A DNA stretch of 64,000 nucleotides. Source: Candidatus Rhodoferax randersensis (GTDB lineage: Bacteria > Pseudomonadota > Gammaproteobacteria > Burkholderiales > Burkholderiaceae_C). The notes under the pieces are model-generated. The model had not been told where the DNA came from. It searched no databases and saw nothing but the letters and a program-made list of their open reading frames with translations. Shown here one piece after another: positions 63,299-64,000 of the stretch; positions within the stretch are counted from its first letter, which is position 1, and every line of letters begins with the position of its first letter. The stretch is taken from NCBI GenBank assembly GCA_016718155.1, contig JADKEH010000002.1, positions 124,001 through 188,000 of the forward strand, given 5' to 3'. Both the position numbers and the translations under genes were made by a program.

Positions 63299-64000
63299 TC
63301 ACTTAATACAAACCTGTCGCACCATTTTGATGTCCGTGAGCCCCATCATGATCTTTTCCATGCCGTCCATCTTGAGGGTGCGCATGCCGCCTTCGACCGC
63401 TGCCGCGAAGACCTCCGCCACGCGGGCGCGCTCCTGGATCAGCTTTTTGATCGGGTCATCGGCAATCAGTAGCTCGTGCAGGCCGATGCGGCCCTTGTAG
63501 CCGGTCTTGTTACATTTGTCGCAGCCCACTGCCCGGTAGAACTTGAGCTGGCCGCCGTCGCCATAGCTGCTGGCCCAGCCATCCACCAGGTTTTGCATCT
63601 CGCCGTCGTAGTCGGCCTTCCAGGCGGACGAATGCCGCAGTTCTTCGGCGTATTCCACCGCGAAGCGACGCAACTCGGTGTTGTCCGGTACGTACCCTTC
63701 CTTGCAGTCGCACAGCTTTTTGGCCAGCCGCTGCGCCAGGATGCCAAGCAAAGCGTCGGCAAAGTTGAACGGGTCCATGCCCATGTCCAGCAGACGGGTG
63801 ATCGATTCGGGCGCTGAATTGGTGTGCAGGGTGGAGAACACCAGGTGGCCGGTCAGCGACGCCTCCACACCCATCGCCACGGTCTCTTTGTCGCGTGACT
63901 CGCCAACCATGATGATGTCGGGGTCGGCGCGCAGAAAGGCCCGCATCACCAAGGCGAAGTCTATGCCCGCCTTGCGGTTGATCTGCACTTGCCGCAAACC
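63299..64000 (-). CDS. GspE/PilB-family secretion/pilus ATPase, C-terminal part
   Basis: 233 residues up to the right edge; the Walker A part lies beyond the window. Visible: QINRKAGIDFALVMRAFLR, the Walker B-like ADPDIIMVGESRD, HTNSAPESITRLLDMG and the zinc-type cysteines CDC...CDKCNKTGYKGRIGLHELL. The segment between the cysteine pairs is unusually long (~75 residues). It powers type IV pilus or type II secretion assembly. The final ~58 bp are duplicated at 62105-62163. Confidence 0.88.
   Translation of the reverse strand, partial: GLRQVQINRKAGIDFALVMRAFLRADPDIIMVGESRDKETVAMGVEASLTGHLVFSTLHTNSAPESITRLLDMGMDPFNFADALLGILAQRLAKKLCDCKEGYVPDNTELRRFAVEYAEELRHSSAWKADYDGEMQNLVDGWASSYGDGGQLKFYRAVGCDKCNKTGYKGRIGLHELLIADDPIKKLIQERARVAEVFAAAVEGGMRTLKMDGMEKIMMGLTDIKMVRQVCIK

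Overview
This is a GC-rich window from a betaproteobacterium, most likely a Comamonadaceae/Rhodoferax-like member of the Burkholderiales. The clues are the protein sequences, the order rplM-rpsI / erpA-bactofilin / anmK / M23 peptidase / tyrS, an ahcY gene with an SAH riboswitch, and PglL/TfpX-type pilin genes. It reads as ordinary chromosome carrying one large accessory locus and several families of small dispersed repeats.

1-18.2 kb (minus strand, transcribed right to left) is a [NiFe]-hydrogenase island. Structural genes come first: hybO (small subunit), hybA (ferredoxin-like), hybB (membrane anchor), hybC (large subunit). Maturation genes follow: hybD protease, a hypC paralogue, hybE, hypA, hypB, hypF, hypC, hypD, hypE, then hypX and the start of an NtrC-type regulator gene (hoxA-like). 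A near-consensus sigma-54 promoter lies just upstream of hybO, matching that regulator type. A NiCoT nickel permease is divergent from hybO. The small subunit lacks the two extra cysteines of O2-tolerant enzymes, yet the cluster carries hypX, the CO-ligand gene usually associated with oxic maturation. The operon is interrupted by a MITE-like element, two REP-like clusters (one with a 65-nt G-rich tract) and a nucleotidyltransferase gene with its own AT-rich leader.

18.2-35 kb is mixed housekeeping: an orphan Rieske protein, a ROK kinase with a cupin protein, a CDF metal exporter behind a MerR/CadR-type promoter, thioredoxins, a MidA-like methyltransferase, pterin genes, ttcA, ruvB, an alpha-carbonic anhydrase, ruvA, phoH-ybeY, dtd and a second CDF transporter. 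35-38.9 kb holds a histidine kinase/FixJ-type regulator pair followed by secreted GlcG/HbpS-like and ankyrin proteins.

38.9-57 kb carries core genes: tyrS, M23 peptidase, anmK, erpA, a bactofilin, rpsI-rplM, rlmJ, and ahcY-tlyA-metF. The last three form a methyl-cycle operon behind an SAH riboswitch; the ahcY reading frame has an apparent one-base deletion near its 3' end. SDR, prfC, HAD phosphatase, yaeQ and a BepA-like protease follow. 57-64 kb is a type IV pilin region (tfpX/Z-like, TPR membrane protein, pglL-like ligase, pilA with a sigma-54 promoter). It ends in a degraded hipA-type module lying between a GspE/PilB-family ATPase gene and a duplicated copy of that gene's last ~58 bp.

Repeat families: REP-like palindromes at six loci, a 376-446 bp MITE-like element at two loci, and a hairpin repeat with a compensatory base change placed directly upstream of three genes. 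I saw no rRNA, tRNA, CRISPR array, prophage or transposase gene.
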